A DNA stretch of 64,000 nt from Culicoidibacter larvae (GCF_005771635.1 NZ_VBWP01000001.1:124001-188000); one strand, 5' to 3'; numbered from the stretch's first letter, positions 18,919 through 28,790 are shown. Made by a program: numbers and translations. The notes: generated by a model from the sequence alone, not told the origin.

Positions 18919-19605
18919 TCACTTTGTTTCTAACATGTAACCAATTCCGCGAATAGTTTTAAACTTAATAGTTTCGTTTTCAAATTTCGAGCGAATTTTG
19001 AACATATGAACATCTATTGTTCTAGTATCACCATCATAGCTATAACCCCATAAGGATTCAAGTAGTTGATCCCGACTGACAACTTTATTTGCATGCTTAA
19101 CTAAATAAAGCAGAAGTTCATATTCACGCAATGTAAGTTCGATTTTTTCGTCACCTAAATATGTTTCGTATTTTTCAGGAATAATAGTAATATCATTTAG
19201 TACTATTTTGTCTAATTGTTTAGATTCAGATAAGTTATGTTGCTTACGCAATCTTGCCTGTATGCGTGCAATGAGTTCGCGATTTGAAAAAGGTTTGGTA
19301 ATATAGTCATCTGCGCCGGCATTTAGTGCTTCAACTTTATCAAATTCATCACTTCTTGCGGTAAGCATTATAATGTGCCCGGTTTGATCATGTTGACGAA
19401 TTATCTTACATAATTCAAGTCCTGAGAGTTCCGGTAGCATCCAGTCAAGTAAATAAATATCAAAAGACTGATGTTTAAGTATCACTGCAGCATCCAATCC
19501 ATCTCCAGATAAAGTAACATTATATCCTTCATGTGTTAAATCATACTTTAAAATTTTTTGGAGATTTGTCTCATCTTCAACAACAAAAATATTTGCCAAT
19601 TTCAT
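18919..19605 (-). CDS. phoP: Phosphate response regulator PhoP (OmpR family)
   Basis: OmpR/PhoB-type regulator of 228-229 aa. The receiver has VVEDE and the phosphoacceptor Asp in YLLDWMLPE (about 53), with TARSDEFD and ITKPFSNREL. The winged helix ends ...DVHMFKIRSKF...TIRGIGYMLE. The start is ATG at 19605 or the adjacent in-frame GTG at 19608; AAGGA fits either. It diverges from the pst operon across a PHO-box-like repeat, so it likely activates pstS under phosphate starvation. Confidence 0.87.
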   Translation of the reverse strand: MKLANIFVVEDETNLQKILKYDLTHEGYNVTLSGDGLDAAVILKHQSFDIYLLDWMLPELSGLELCKIIRQHDQTGHIIMLTARSDEFDKVEALNAGADDYITKPFSNRELIARIQARLRKQHNLSESKQLDKIVLNDITIIPEKYETYLGDEKIELTLREYELLLYLVKHANKVVSRDQLLESLWGYSYDGDTRTIDVHMFKIRSKFENETIKFKTIRGIGYMLETK

Positions 19606-19659
19606 CACCTGCTTTTCCTTATATATACAATAACATACAATGGGGATATTTTATCTACT

Positions 19660-19687
19660 AAAACAATGATTTTACAAAAAATTAACA
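19660..19687 (+). promoter_or_regulatory. PHO-box-like direct repeats and pst promoter
   Basis: AAAACA (19660), TTTACA (19671) and TTAACA (19682) recur every 11 bases, the spacing and sequence reported for Bacillus PhoP boxes (TTAACA). A TAGAAT -10 at 19711-19716 lies downstream with no good -35, as is usual at PhoP-activated promoters. The site could serve both pstS and the divergent phoPR. Confidence 0.7.
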
Positions 19688-19750
19688 TTCGGGAAATCAT
19701 CCATTCATATTAGAATGTTAGACTTAAATCATTCGAAGGAGGAATAAACT

Positions 19751-20578
19751 ATGAAATTGGGAAAAACATTAATCGTGTTAGGAATACTGGGTGCAGTACT
19801 CGCAGGTTGTAGTACGCAAGCAGATAACAGTAATACATCGATAACAATAAACGGCTCAACATCAGTAGCAGAATTATTTGAGACTACAAATGGGCACGAG
19901 GGAATTATTGATGCATATAAAACGGTAGCACCAAATGTAACAATAAAAATGAGTCCAACGGGTTCTTCTGATGGAATTAAAGCTGCGCAATCAGGAAGCA
20001 CAGAAATTGGAATGTCATCAAGACAATTGAAAACAGAAGAGAAGACTGGGCTTACTTCAGTAATGATTGCAGTTGATGCAATTGCTATTGTTGTCAATCC
20101 TGAAAATAGTGTTGATAATCTTACTTCGCAACAATTAACCGATATTTACACTGGAAAGATAACAAACTGGAAAGACGTTGGTGGTAAAGACGCTCCTATT
20201 TCAGTTGTTGCAAGAGAATCTGGTTCAGGTACTCGTGGGGCATTTGAAGAATTGCTAGAAATAAAAGATCAAATGGTTACAAGTGCAAATGAGTTTAATG
20301 GAACTGGTGCAGTTCGCACCGAGGTCTCACAAAACCCTAATGCAATTGGGTACCTTTCGTTAGGAGCTATTGATGATCATTTGAAAGCTATCCACCTAAA
20401 TGATGTAGAAGCAACAGTGGATAATGTTAAAAATGGAAGCTATACATTACAACGGCCATTCTTATTGGTTTATAAAGAAGATGTGGTTACAGATGCAGAT
20501 AAAGCATTTATTGATTGGGTATTGAGTCCCGAAGGACAGCAAATTGTTACAGCTAAGAAATACATTGCTGTAAATTAA
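19751..20578 (+). CDS. pstS: Phosphate-binding lipoprotein PstS (copy 1)
   Basis: Captures phosphate for the Pst ABC importer. It has a lipoprotein signal with lipobox LAGC (Cys about 20), so it is anchored on the outer membrane face. Ligand-loop motifs are NGSTSVAEL (about 34) and ARESGSGTRGAFEE (about 155-168). The length of 275 aa is normal for the short Gram-positive form. It is the first gene of the operon, and a hairpin after it separates it from copy 2. Confidence 0.93.
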   Translation: MKLGKTLIVLGILGAVLAGCSTQADNSNTSITINGSTSVAELFETTNGHEGIIDAYKTVAPNVTIKMSPTGSSDGIKAAQSGSTEIGMSSRQLKTEEKTGLTSVMIAVDAIAIVVNPENSVDNLTSQQLTDIYTGKITNWKDVGGKDAPISVVARESGSGTRGAFEELLEIKDQMVTSANEFNGTGAVRTEVSQNPNAIGYLSLGAIDDHLKAIHLNDVEATVDNVKNGSYTLQRPFLLVYKEDVVTDADKAFIDWVLSPEGQQIVTAKKYIAVN

Positions 20579-20654
20579 TAAAAATAAAAATAGATTTTCC
20601 TTGAGTTTTTGATATAATAAAGTCGTGAAGGATATTATCATATTTTGAATTAAG

Positions 20655-20692
20655 AAATTGGAAAGCGTTGTTTATCAACGCTTCCAATTTTA
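20655..20692 (+). terminator. Attenuating terminator between the two pstS genes
   Basis: AAATTGGAA plus GCGTTG (20655-20670) pairs with CAACGCTTCCAATTT (20676-20690), with one bulged A, and is followed by a short T-rich stretch. Partial termination would make the first PstS more abundant than the membrane parts, a common arrangement for binding proteins. Confidence 0.75.
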
Positions 20693-20726
20693 TTGGCTTT
20701 TCATAAGATAAAAGGAGAATCAAAAA

Positions 20727-21551
20727 ATGAAGTATATAAAGTTTTTAGTAATATTTATTACCACAGGATTATTGTTGACAGGATGTGGTAGTACCAATGC
20801 CAATGCAACATCAATTTCTGTCAATGGTTCATCATCTGTATCTGAGCTTTTTGAATCTCGTGGTGGTGTTGCAGGATTTATTGATGTTTATGAGGAAGAG
20901 AATACTGATATTGCAATTAAACTAAGTGCAAGTGGTTCTTCGGATGGAATTAAAGCCGCAAAAGAAGGTTTAGCAGACATTGGAATGAGCTCGAGAAAAT
21001 TAAAGGCTGAAGAGAAGCCTGGACTTGAACGGGTTGTTATCGCCCTGGATGCTATTGCAGTTGTAGTTAACCCCGGAAATCCTGTTGATAATTTAACTGT
21101 TGAACAACTTTCAGATATTTATACGGGAAAAATAACTAACTGGAGTCAAGTTGGTGGCGAAGATAAGCCTATTGCATTAATTGCGAGGGAGTCTGGTTCT
21201 GGCACACGTGGAGCCTTTGAAGAATTATTGAATATCAAAGATCAAATGTCTGAGACAGCAAACGAGTTTAATGGTACCGGTGGAATCAAAGCAGAGGTTG
21301 TTCAAAACAAGAATGCGATTGGATACATATCATTAGGTGCAGTTGATGATAACTTAAAAGCAATTGAGATTGATGGGATATATCCGTCAACTAAAACAGT
21401 TAAAGATGGAAGTTATGCATTACAACGACCATTTATTCTTGTATATCGTGATGATGTCATTTCAGATGAGGCTAGAAGTTTTATCGATTGGATTTTGAGT
21501 GATGAGGGTCAGCAAATAGTTGAAAACAAAAAATTCATTACTATTAACTAA
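20727..21551 (+). CDS. pstS: Phosphate-binding lipoprotein PstS (copy 2)
   Basis: A tandem paralogue of the preceding gene: 274 aa, lipobox LTGC (Cys about 20), NGSSSVSEL and ARESGSGTRGAFEE motifs. The two proteins align along their whole length with many substitutions, so the duplication is not recent. They may differ in affinity or in phosphonate/arsenate discrimination. AAAGGAG precedes the ATG. It is 21 bases before pstC. Confidence 0.92.
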   Translation: MKYIKFLVIFITTGLLLTGCGSTNANATSISVNGSSSVSELFESRGGVAGFIDVYEEENTDIAIKLSASGSSDGIKAAKEGLADIGMSSRKLKAEEKPGLERVVIALDAIAVVVNPGNPVDNLTVEQLSDIYTGKITNWSQVGGEDKPIALIARESGSGTRGAFEELLNIKDQMSETANEFNGTGGIKAEVVQNKNAIGYISLGAVDDNLKAIEIDGIYPSTKTVKDGSYALQRPFILVYRDDVISDEARSFIDWILSDEGQQIVENKKFITIN

Positions 21552-21572
21552 TAGAAAAGAGGAAAACAGTAC

Positions 21573-22778
21573 ATGAACAAGCGGATAAGAAGTAAGTTTT
21601 TCGAATATTTTTGGCGTAATATATTTTTAATTATGGCCACAGTATCAATTGTTTCTGTAGTTGGTATTGGTCTATTTGTATTTGTAAATGGGTCAACTCC
21701 CTTTTATCAACCTTCGATGGCAAATCCGATAGTTGTGTTTGATGGATTTACTGAATCAAATAAAGTTATATATGACGGAAAACAAATTACTAAAATGAAT
21801 GATCAGATTAATACTGATGATGGAGAGCATACAATACAGTATACAGATGCTGAAGGCAATATTCAGACGGTACAATTTGTTATTGATCCAACTCAAACTG
21901 ATACAAGTAAAGTTGTTGAGTTTTTAGAATACCCAGATGATTCAAAGGTTGATAATAGTGTTAGATATTCAGCTACACTTACATTGGCTGGTTCTACAAC
22001 ACTAAGTCCAAAAGAAATTTCAGTTGTTGCACCAGAACCACCATATTCAATATTGTCTTTCCTTTTTGGCCAAGAGTGGCGGCCTGATAGTATGAAACTT
22101 TACGGAATATTACCAATGATTATATCAAGTATATTGGTAACTATTTGTGCTTTATTGATTGGTGTTCCAATTGGGGTTCTGACAGGTGTCTATTTAGCAG
22201 AATTGGCACCGCCAAGAGTTGCTCGAGTATTAAGACCACTGACTGAGTTACTGGCTGGAATTCCTTCAGTAGTATTTGGTTTTATTGGTTTAATGGTTAT
22301 CGTACCGTTTATACAGAATACATTTCAGATTGCGACCGGAACTTCGGCTCTTGCAGCCTCAATAGTATTAGGGATAATGATTCTCCCGACAGTTATTTCT
22401 ATGACAGAGACTTCTTTACGTGCAGTGCCATCCTTTTATAAGGAAGGTTCACTAGCATTGGGAGCTACACAAATTCAAACGATTTTTAAAGTGCAAATCC
22501 GGGCGGCTAAGTCAGGTATATTGACTGGGATTGTTTTAGGAATTGGACGTGCAATGGGTGAAACGATGGCAGTAATATTGGTTGCAGGGAATTCGCCACA
22601 AATACCAGGATCAATATTAGATAGTGTAAGAACTTTGACGGCGACAATTGCCTTAGAAATGGGATATGCATCAGGTCGTCATAGTGAAATGTTATTTGCT
22701 ATCGGTATTGTGCTGTTTGTCTTCATTTTTATTCTTAACGTTGTAGTCTTAGCTATTAATAAGCGGGAGGCGAAATAA
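21573..22778 (+). CDS. pstC: Phosphate ABC transporter permease PstC with a large extracytoplasmic insert
   Basis: One of the two membrane subunits of the Pst importer. The C-terminal part (about 168-400) is a standard PstC permease, with the EAA-type loop SLALGATQIQTIFKVQIRAA. At 401 aa it is about 100 residues longer than usual. Between the first helix (about 18-40) and the permease core lies a soluble segment (about 45-150) rich in Asp, Thr and Val that looks like a small beta domain. GAGG precedes the ATG. The next gene starts 1 base after its stop. Confidence 0.9.
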   Translation: MNKRIRSKFFEYFWRNIFLIMATVSIVSVVGIGLFVFVNGSTPFYQPSMANPIVVFDGFTESNKVIYDGKQITKMNDQINTDDGEHTIQYTDAEGNIQTVQFVIDPTQTDTSKVVEFLEYPDDSKVDNSVRYSATLTLAGSTTLSPKEISVVAPEPPYSILSFLFGQEWRPDSMKLYGILPMIISSILVTICALLIGVPIGVLTGVYLAELAPPRVARVLRPLTELLAGIPSVVFGFIGLMVIVPFIQNTFQIATGTSALAASIVLGIMILPTVISMTETSLRAVPSFYKEGSLALGATQIQTIFKVQIRAAKSGILTGIVLGIGRAMGETMAVILVAGNSPQIPGSILDSVRTLTATIALEMGYASGRHSEMLFAIGIVLFVFIFILNVVVLAINKREAK

Positions 22779-22779
22779 T

Positions 22780-23595
22780 ATGAATAGTCGCAAAATAAAA
22801 GATACAATAATTAAAGTATTTATATATATTTCAGTTATTATTGCCTGTAGCTCAATAATTGGAATAATTGGTTATTCATTATTCAAAGGGTTGCCGGCAT
22901 TATCCATTGATTTTATTATTGGTGATGATGGGATCCTGCCAATGATTGTATCAACTCTGTATACTGTAGCTATATCACTAGCTGTATCAATTCCAATAGG
23001 GATTATGGCAGCGATATATTTGCAGGAATATGCGAAGCCAGGAAGATTTGTAAATATTATCCGCTTGGCAACACAATCTCTTTCGGGAGTACCATCAATT
23101 GTATTCGGGTTATTCGGTTTGGCATTCTTTGTTCGATTGCTTGGATTTCAAGTTTCGTTATTGTCAGCTGGTCTTACCTTGGCAGTAATGAATCTACCAG
23201 TTATTATTCGTTCAACAGAAGAGGCATTGAAATCTGTGCCAAACAGTTACAGAGAGGGTTCTTTAGGGCTAGGAGCTTCAAAGATTCGAACAATCTGGCG
23301 TGTTGTCTTACCAAGTGCATTGCCTGGAATACTGAGTGCAACAATCCTAGCAATTGGACGTATTGTTGGTGAATCAGCACCAGTGTTGATGACAGCTGGT
23401 TTGTTATCAGATATGCCATCAGGAATATTTGATGGCGGGCAAACGTTAACAGTACACCTCTACTTGTTAGCGCAAGAGGCATTTACTGCTGCAGATTTTG
23501 AAGCAGCATTTGCAACAGCAACAGTATTAATCATTATAGTGTTGATTGTTAATATAACAGCTAGATTGATCGTAAGAGCATTAAAACGTACATAG
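22780..23595 (+). CDS. pstA: Phosphate ABC transporter permease PstA
   Basis: The second Pst membrane subunit, 271 aa with six predicted helices. The EAA loop reads SLGLGASKIRTIWRVVLPSALPG (about 163-185), where PstB docks. It follows pstC by 1 base, so translation is coupled, and the upstream gene ends in a GGAGG-type site that serves as its ribosome-binding site. Confidence 0.94.
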   Translation: MNSRKIKDTIIKVFIYISVIIACSSIIGIIGYSLFKGLPALSIDFIIGDDGILPMIVSTLYTVAISLAVSIPIGIMAAIYLQEYAKPGRFVNIIRLATQSLSGVPSIVFGLFGLAFFVRLLGFQVSLLSAGLTLAVMNLPVIIRSTEEALKSVPNSYREGSLGLGASKIRTIWRVVLPSALPGILSATILAIGRIVGESAPVLMTAGLLSDMPSGIFDGGQTLTVHLYLLAQEAFTAADFEAAFATATVLIIIVLIVNITARLIVRALKRT

Positions 23596-23619
23596 ATAGC
23601 GGAAGGAGCTTATGTTATA

Positions 23620-24381
23620 ATGGATAGTAATATTAAAATGAAAGTAAATAATCTGGATTTGTTTTATGGTGAATTTCAAGCACTTAAAATGATTAATATG
23701 GAGATTAAGGAAAAAGAGATTACAGCTCTTATAGGCCCATCGGGTTGTGGAAAGTCAACATTCTTAAGAACTCTGAATCGTATGAATGATCTTGTGGATG
23801 GTGTCAAAATACAAGGCGAGATACTACTTGATGATAGCGACATTTACGCAAAAAATTTGGATGTCACAGATTTACGTAAACGAGTAGGGATGGTTTTCCA
23901 AAAACCAAACCCATTTCCAATGAGCATTTATGAAAATATTGTTTATGGTCCAAAAGCGCAAGGAATTCGTAATAAAGATGAGCTGAATGCAATTGTTGAA
24001 AAGAGTTTAAAGCGAGCTGCTTTATGGGATGAAGTGAAAGATAAGTTGCATAAGTCTGCGTTAGCTTTATCTGGTGGACAGCAACAACGTTTATGTATCG
24101 CCCGAACTGTAGCAATGAATCCTGAAGTTATCTTAATGGATGAACCAACTAGTGCGTTGGATCCAATTGCGACTGCGAAGATTGAGCAACTAATGGTAGA
24201 ACTAAAAGAACGCTATACTATAGTTATCGTAACCCATTCAATGCAACAAGCATCACGTATTTCTGATACAACAGCATTCTTTTTATTGGGCTCACTAATA
24301 GAAATGAATGACACACAGTCTATATTCTCGTTACCGAAAGATCAACGTACAGAAGATTATATTACAGGACGTTTTGGATAA
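23620..24381 (+). CDS. pstB: Phosphate ABC transporter ATPase PstB
   Basis: Powers Pst import. At 253 aa it shows Walker [10 protein letters not shown] (about 39-47), the Q-loop [13 protein letters not shown] (a PstB-specific sequence), signature [12 protein letters not shown] (about 150) and Walker [14 protein letters not shown] (about 170). GGAAGGAG lies about 12 bases before the ATG; an earlier ATG at 23612 reaches a stop after one codon. The cytoplasmic protein works with pstC/pstA upstream. Confidence 0.96.
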   Translation: MDSNIKMKVNNLDLFYGEFQALKMINMEIKEKEITALIGPSGCGKSTFLRTLNRMNDLVDGVKIQGEILLDDSDIYAKNLDVTDLRKRVGMVFQKPNPFPMSIYENIVYGPKAQGIRNKDELNAIVEKSLKRAALWDEVKDKLHKSALALSGGQQQRLCIARTVAMNPEVILMDEPTSALDPIATAKIEQLMVELKERYTIVIVTHSMQQASRISDTTAFFLLGSLIEMNDTQSIFSLPKDQRTEDYITGRFG

Positions 24382-24402
24382 AATAATAAAGGAGTGAAAG
24401 TT

Positions 24403-25098
24403 ATGGCGCCAGTAAAAGGAACAAGAGTTCTAGATGAAGAACTTAAAGGAATTAATGAAAAAGTCCAGGAACTTGGGCAAGCAGTTCGCCAAACATATTT
24501 AGATATGAGAAATATCTTGGAGACTAATGATAAGGAAATGGCATTAGCTCTAGTACGAAATGATGAAACGATCAATGAAATGGAAGAAGAAATCAATGAA
24601 GAGACAATTAGAATTATTGCTCTTCAAGCTCCAGTTGCAACAGATTTGCGGGTGTTGATTTCAGCACTGAAAATAGCGGGACAGTTAGAACGTATTGCGG
24701 ATTATGCAGTTAATGTTGCAGATTATGTTTTACTTGTTAGAGACACAACAAGCTTGCCAACAACGCCAGCAATAAATATCATGCTATCATTTATTGTAGA
24801 AATGCTTGAATTGGTTATGCAGGCTTATAGTGAACAAAACCTTAAGTTGGCAAAAGAAGTTGCAGCTATGGATAATAAGCTTGACGAAATGTATGGTGAG
24901 GCGCTTGAATTAATTTTAAAGAAAGCGAACACCGAAGAACTTACTGAATATGATTTGAAAACAACTTTAATTATCAAATACTTGGAAAGAGCCGGGGATC
25001 ATATTACCAATGTGGCTGAATCTATTGCATATTTGGTAAAGGGAAGATCATATGATTTAAATAAAGGAATTGCAAAGAGAAAAACATATAAAATATAG
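24403..25098 (+). CDS. phoU: Phosphate signalling regulator PhoU
   Basis: Couples Pst activity to the PhoR kinase and limits phosphate uptake. The 231-aa protein is two repeats of a three-helix bundle, each with the E/DxxxD metal-binding signature (LERIADYAVNVADY and LERAGDHITNVAES). I chose ATG at 24403 with AAAGGAG 8 bases before it; the in-frame GTG at 24394 overlaps that site. It is the last gene of the operon and is followed by a terminator. Confidence 0.94.
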   Translation: MAPVKGTRVLDEELKGINEKVQELGQAVRQTYLDMRNILETNDKEMALALVRNDETINEMEEEINEETIRIIALQAPVATDLRVLISALKIAGQLERIADYAVNVADYVLLVRDTTSLPTTPAINIMLSFIVEMLELVMQAYSEQNLKLAKEVAAMDNKLDEMYGEALELILKKANTEELTEYDLKTTLIIKYLERAGDHITNVAESIAYLVKGRSYDLNKGIAKRKTYKI

Positions 25099-25128
25099 AG
25101 TGTAAAATTAATTACACTCTTTTTTTTA
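25097..25128 (+). terminator. Terminator of the pst-phoU operon
   Basis: AGAGTGTAA (25097-25105) pairs with TTACACTCT (25112-25120), followed by eight T. Confidence 0.9.
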
Positions 25129-25185
25129 TTATCCTTTTAGGATGAGCAAAAATCTTGTATAATAGATAGGAATGGAGGTTGTGAA

Positions 25186-27765
25186 ATGTATCAAGCATTA
25201 TATCGCGCTTATAGACCTAAAAAGTTTTCTGACGTTGCGGGCCAAAGTCATGTGACGACTTCTTTACGTAATACAATAATCAACAATAAACTTAGTCACG
25301 CTTATTTATTTAATGGTCCCAGAGGTACCGGAAAAACTTCCATGGCTAAATTATTTGCTAAAGCATTAAGCTGTGAACATCCGATTAATGGGGAGCCATG
25401 TTGCGAATGTCCGGCTTGTTTGGCAATTGAACAAACACAAGTACAAGATATTATTGAAATTGATGCTGCAAGTAATAATGGTGTTGATGAAATTAGACAA
25501 CTAAGAGATGCAGTAAAATACGCACCAACACAACTGAAATATAAAGTTTATATTATTGATGAGGTTCATATGCTCTCTATCGGAGCATTTAATGCGCTTT
25601 TAAAGACATTGGAAGAGCCACCAGCACATATCATATTTATTTTGGCAACAACTGAGGTTCATAAAATTCCGGCTACAGTCATATCAAGATGCCAACGATA
25701 TGATTTTCATAGAATTTCAGAAAAAGATATAGCTAAAAGAATCAGCTATGTATCGGAACAGGAAGAAATAAATATTAGTGATGATGCCATTGGTTTGATT
25801 GCTAAATTGGCTGATGGAGCACTCAGAGATGCTTTGGGGTTATTGGATCAAGTCAATGCTTATACAACTGATAAGATTGATGTTGAAGATATATATCAAG
25901 TAGCGGGAATTGTTCCAAAAGAAATGATTGTTAATTGCTTAAAGTACTTAATGACCAATAATAAAGAGCTGCTAACTTATTTCGACTATGTATTTGATCA
26001 TGGTAAAAATATTAATTTATTTCTTCAAGAAATCATAGAGTTCTTGCGGGATATATTAATAGCAAAAATTAATAATGAAGTTATTGAAGGGGCTGAAGAA
26101 ATTATTCCATTGTTGAATAATGAAGTTATTTATCAGCTCATTCAGATACTGAATGATTGTTTGAATGATGTAAAGTATGCACGATTACCTAAAATAACAA
26201 TCCAAGTTGCGTTGTTAAAATGTGCAAATTTGTTTATTAATACAAAATATGATATTGAGGTTAATGCAGCCCCAACGGCTCAAAATGAGTTAGAAGAACA
26301 ATATACAATACCATATTTAAATGACGGAATTATTTCCCAGGAAATAATTGCAGAAGAAAATGAACCAATTATTCATGATTATAACGATAATAATAGTGTT
26401 GTGGAAATAGAACATTCTGAAGTTGATTTTCTAGTTGAAGATGACACTGATAACAATGTTCAAGGAATTTCGGATTTACAAGCGAGTGATTCGGATGAAG
26501 AAACCTTAAGTAATATTGTGAGTGATAAAAGTAACAAGAATGAGGTAAGTGTGGCATCTGATTGGGCTATTGATGATGAACAACAGGATGCTGATGAGTA
26601 TACTGGTGGAAGTCAAGATGATCTGGTTGTAGTAGATGAAGAAGAAAATGAACCTCAGGAATTTTCGCAAACTCTATTTGCAACTAATTCAGAACCAGCA
26701 GTTAGCTCAGAAGAACAATTAGATGATTCGAAAGCTGAACCCGAAAATATACTAACAATGGAACCCATTACTGAGAATCAGGAATTTATTGTGGAAGTTA
26801 ATGATGAAATGCCGACCGAATTAATTAATGATACTGCTGATTCGATGATGGTGGATAATGCTTCTCGTGATTACATAGAACAAGAGAACGATTCAGAAGT
26901 ATTAGTTGCGGATGATGAGCAATTTGAAGTTGAAGATTTATCAATAAACACTTTGCCTACTGAAGAAATTAATGTTGAACTTGAAAATAAAGAAGCAGCC
27001 AATGAAGAACAATCTATTGAGTATTATAGAAGTGAAAATGATATCAAAGATGTTCTGGGTGCAGATACAACGATTGAAGAGGCAATGGAATATCAAGAGG
27101 TTATTGAATCAGTGGAACAAGAGCAAGTTGATATTGTCTTTGATTTTCAAGGAGCACAAGAGCAAAAAGAGACTCGTGGCATGATTCCAAAATATATGGA
27201 AATGATTTATAGCGGCAATGATGAGGATGAAGCTGAGTTCCAAAATTATATTGGTAAACATTTACAAAAGATTATGGCAGAAGTAGCTTTGCAACCTGAA
27301 GTTAGTAAATTGGAACTATTTAAGAGAAAATGGCAAGTGATTGAAAAGGATGCGCTTAATCCAATTAAAAGTATGCTTGCAGATACAGAACCAAAAATTG
27401 CAACAAATTCAGAAGTTGTAGTTTCATCATATAATAAGGCGTTGGTTGGTCAATTGAGATCACGTCCGAGTCAACAACGAGTTTTGGATTCAGTGAAAGA
27501 TATTGTAGGAGAGAACTATAATGTTATTGTTATTGATGAAGCTACATGGATGAAGCAAAGAGAAGTCTTTGCTCAAAAGTGGAAACGTCAGGAAGTAAAT
27601 CAAGAACAAGTTGATGTTTTATCAAAAGAAATTGAATATGTTGAAAATGACTATGATCCGGATTATGTTATTGAGGGGCAGATTTCATTACTAGATGAAT
27701 CAGAAGATAGTATAGTAAGCGATGCTCGTGCACTTTTCGGTGATGATATTGTTGAAGTAAAATAG
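25186..27765 (+). CDS. dnaX: DNA polymerase III subunit tau/gamma with a long acidic linker
   Basis: Clamp-loader ATPase that also ties polymerase to helicase. The N-terminal 350 residues are standard: Walker A GPRGTGKTS (about 45), a Cys zinc module (CEHPIN...CCECPAC, about 64-79), IIDEVHML (about 126) and SRCQRY (about 167). At 859 aa it is far longer than the roughly 560 aa of Bacillus. Residues about 355-665 are a low-complexity stretch dominated by Asp, Glu, Asn, Ser and Val. The last 190 residues resume as a folded tau-like domain. GGAGG precedes the ATG. The next gene is yaaK, as expected. Confidence 0.95.
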   Translation: MYQALYRAYRPKKFSDVAGQSHVTTSLRNTIINNKLSHAYLFNGPRGTGKTSMAKLFAKALSCEHPINGEPCCECPACLAIEQTQVQDIIEIDAASNNGVDEIRQLRDAVKYAPTQLKYKVYIIDEVHMLSIGAFNALLKTLEEPPAHIIFILATTEVHKIPATVISRCQRYDFHRISEKDIAKRISYVSEQEEINISDDAIGLIAKLADGALRDALGLLDQVNAYTTDKIDVEDIYQVAGIVPKEMIVNCLKYLMTNNKELLTYFDYVFDHGKNINLFLQEIIEFLRDILIAKINNEVIEGAEEIIPLLNNEVIYQLIQILNDCLNDVKYARLPKITIQVALLKCANLFINTKYDIEVNAAPTAQNELEEQYTIPYLNDGIISQEIIAEENEPIIHDYNDNNSVVEIEHSEVDFLVEDDTDNNVQGISDLQASDSDEETLSNIVSDKSNKNEVSVASDWAIDDEQQDADEYTGGSQDDLVVVDEEENEPQEFSQTLFATNSEPAVSSEEQLDDSKAEPENILTMEPITENQEFIVEVNDEMPTELINDTADSMMVDNASRDYIEQENDSEVLVADDEQFEVEDLSINTLPTEEINVELENKEAANEEQSIEYYRSENDIKDVLGADTTIEEAMEYQEVIESVEQEQVDIVFDFQGAQEQKETRGMIPKYMEMIYSGNDEDEAEFQNYIGKHLQKIMAEVALQPEVSKLELFKRKWQVIEKDALNPIKSMLADTEPKIATNSEVVVSSYNKALVGQLRSRPSQQRVLDSVKDIVGENYNVIVIDEATWMKQREVFAQKWKRQEVNQEQVDVLSKEIEYVENDYDPDYVIEGQISLLDESEDSIVSDARALFGDDIVEVK

Positions 27766-27779
27766 AAGGAGAATGATTT

Positions 27780-28091
27780 ATGGCTGGATATGGCAAAATG
27801 ATGCAACAAATGGCAAAAATGCAAAGAGATATGGAAAAGAAACAAGCAGAATTGGATGCAACTGAGTTTGTTGGAACTGCTGGCGGAAGTGCGGTAGAGA
27901 TAACCGTGAATGGGAAAAGAGAAGTTCTTAATCTTAGTATTATGGATGAACTTGTTGATGTAGAAGAGAAAGAAGAGTTAATTGATATGCTTAAGATAGC
28001 AATTAATGACGCATTGAATAAAGTTGAAGTTGAGACTGATAAGGCAATGAGCAAGTTTTCAGGCGGAGCAAATATACCTGGATTATTCTAG
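27780..28091 (+). CDS. yaaK: YbaB/EbfC family nucleoid-associated protein
   Basis: A 103-aa DNA-binding protein of the YbaB/EbfC family, which forms tweezer-like dimers. It starts MAGYGKMMQQMAKMQRDMEK, a Met/Lys-rich helix typical of the family, followed by a beta core (SAVEITVNGKREVLNLSI). It lies between dnaX and recR with 14- and 17-base gaps, the conserved arrangement, so the three are co-transcribed. GGAG precedes the ATG. Confidence 0.94.
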   Translation: MAGYGKMMQQMAKMQRDMEKKQAELDATEFVGTAGGSAVEITVNGKREVLNLSIMDELVDVEEKEELIDMLKIAINDALNKVEVETDKAMSKFSGGANIPGLF

Positions 28092-28108
28092 GAGTTAGGT
28101 GAATATAA

Positions 28109-28714
28109 ATGAACTATCCAATACAAATTACAAATCTTATTGAAAGTTTTCAAAAACTCCCTGGAGTTGGTCCGAAGACAGCAGAGCGTTTAGCGCTCTA
28201 TGTCGTTACTAATATGCAAGAAGATGATGCATTACTTATGAGTAAAGCATTGATTGCTGCAAAACGTGAATTAATGTTCTGCGATGTTTGCGGTTATGTT
28301 ACTGATGTTTCACCATGCTCAATTTGCACAGATACAAATAGAGATAGAACGATTTTGTGTGTGGTGGAAGAGTCGCGTGATGTTATGGCAATGGAACGTA
28401 TGGGACAATATCATGGCTTGTACCATGTTTTAGGAGGGGCATTATCTCCAATTGATGGTATTGGTCCTGAAGATTTATTGTTAACTGAACTGATTCAGAG
28501 ACTAAAAGATGAACCGGACATTTCAGAAATAATTATTGCTACAAACCCTAATATGGAAGGCGAGACTACGGCGCAATATATCAGACGTTTATTAGAGACA
28601 ACCGATATTCGATTATCGAGAATTGCCCATGGATTGCCGGTTGGCGGTGACCTTGAGTATGTTGACGAAGCAACTTTGCTAAAGGCCATTGAAGGTCGAC
28701 GTGAAATGAAATAA
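28109..28714 (+). CDS. recR: Recombination mediator RecR
   Basis: Works with RecF and RecO in gap repair. The 201-aa protein has an N-terminal HhH ([14 protein letters not shown]), a four-Cys zinc finger ([16 protein letters not shown], about 56-71), and a TOPRIM domain with VVEES (about 82) and the C-terminal Walker-like patch. TTAGGTG precedes the ATG. The last gene of dnaX-yaaK-recR, followed by a terminator at 28791. The sporulation gene bofA, which follows recR in Bacillus, is absent. Confidence 0.96.
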   Translation: MNYPIQITNLIESFQKLPGVGPKTAERLALYVVTNMQEDDALLMSKALIAAKRELMFCDVCGYVTDVSPCSICTDTNRDRTILCVVEESRDVMAMERMGQYHGLYHVLGGALSPIDGIGPEDLLLTELIQRLKDEPDISEIIIATNPNMEGETTAQYIRRLLETTDIRLSRIAHGLPVGGDLEYVDEATLLKAIEGRREMK

Positions 28715-28790
28715 TAAAAAACTGCTAAATTGAAGAATTTTTGCCAATAATTGTGCAATGGAAATTCATTAGTATTTATGAAACTTATTC

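Noticed and set aside
23864-24115. Minus-strand ORF inside pstB
   Set aside because: Overlaps the conserved ATPase core entirely; no ribosome-binding site.
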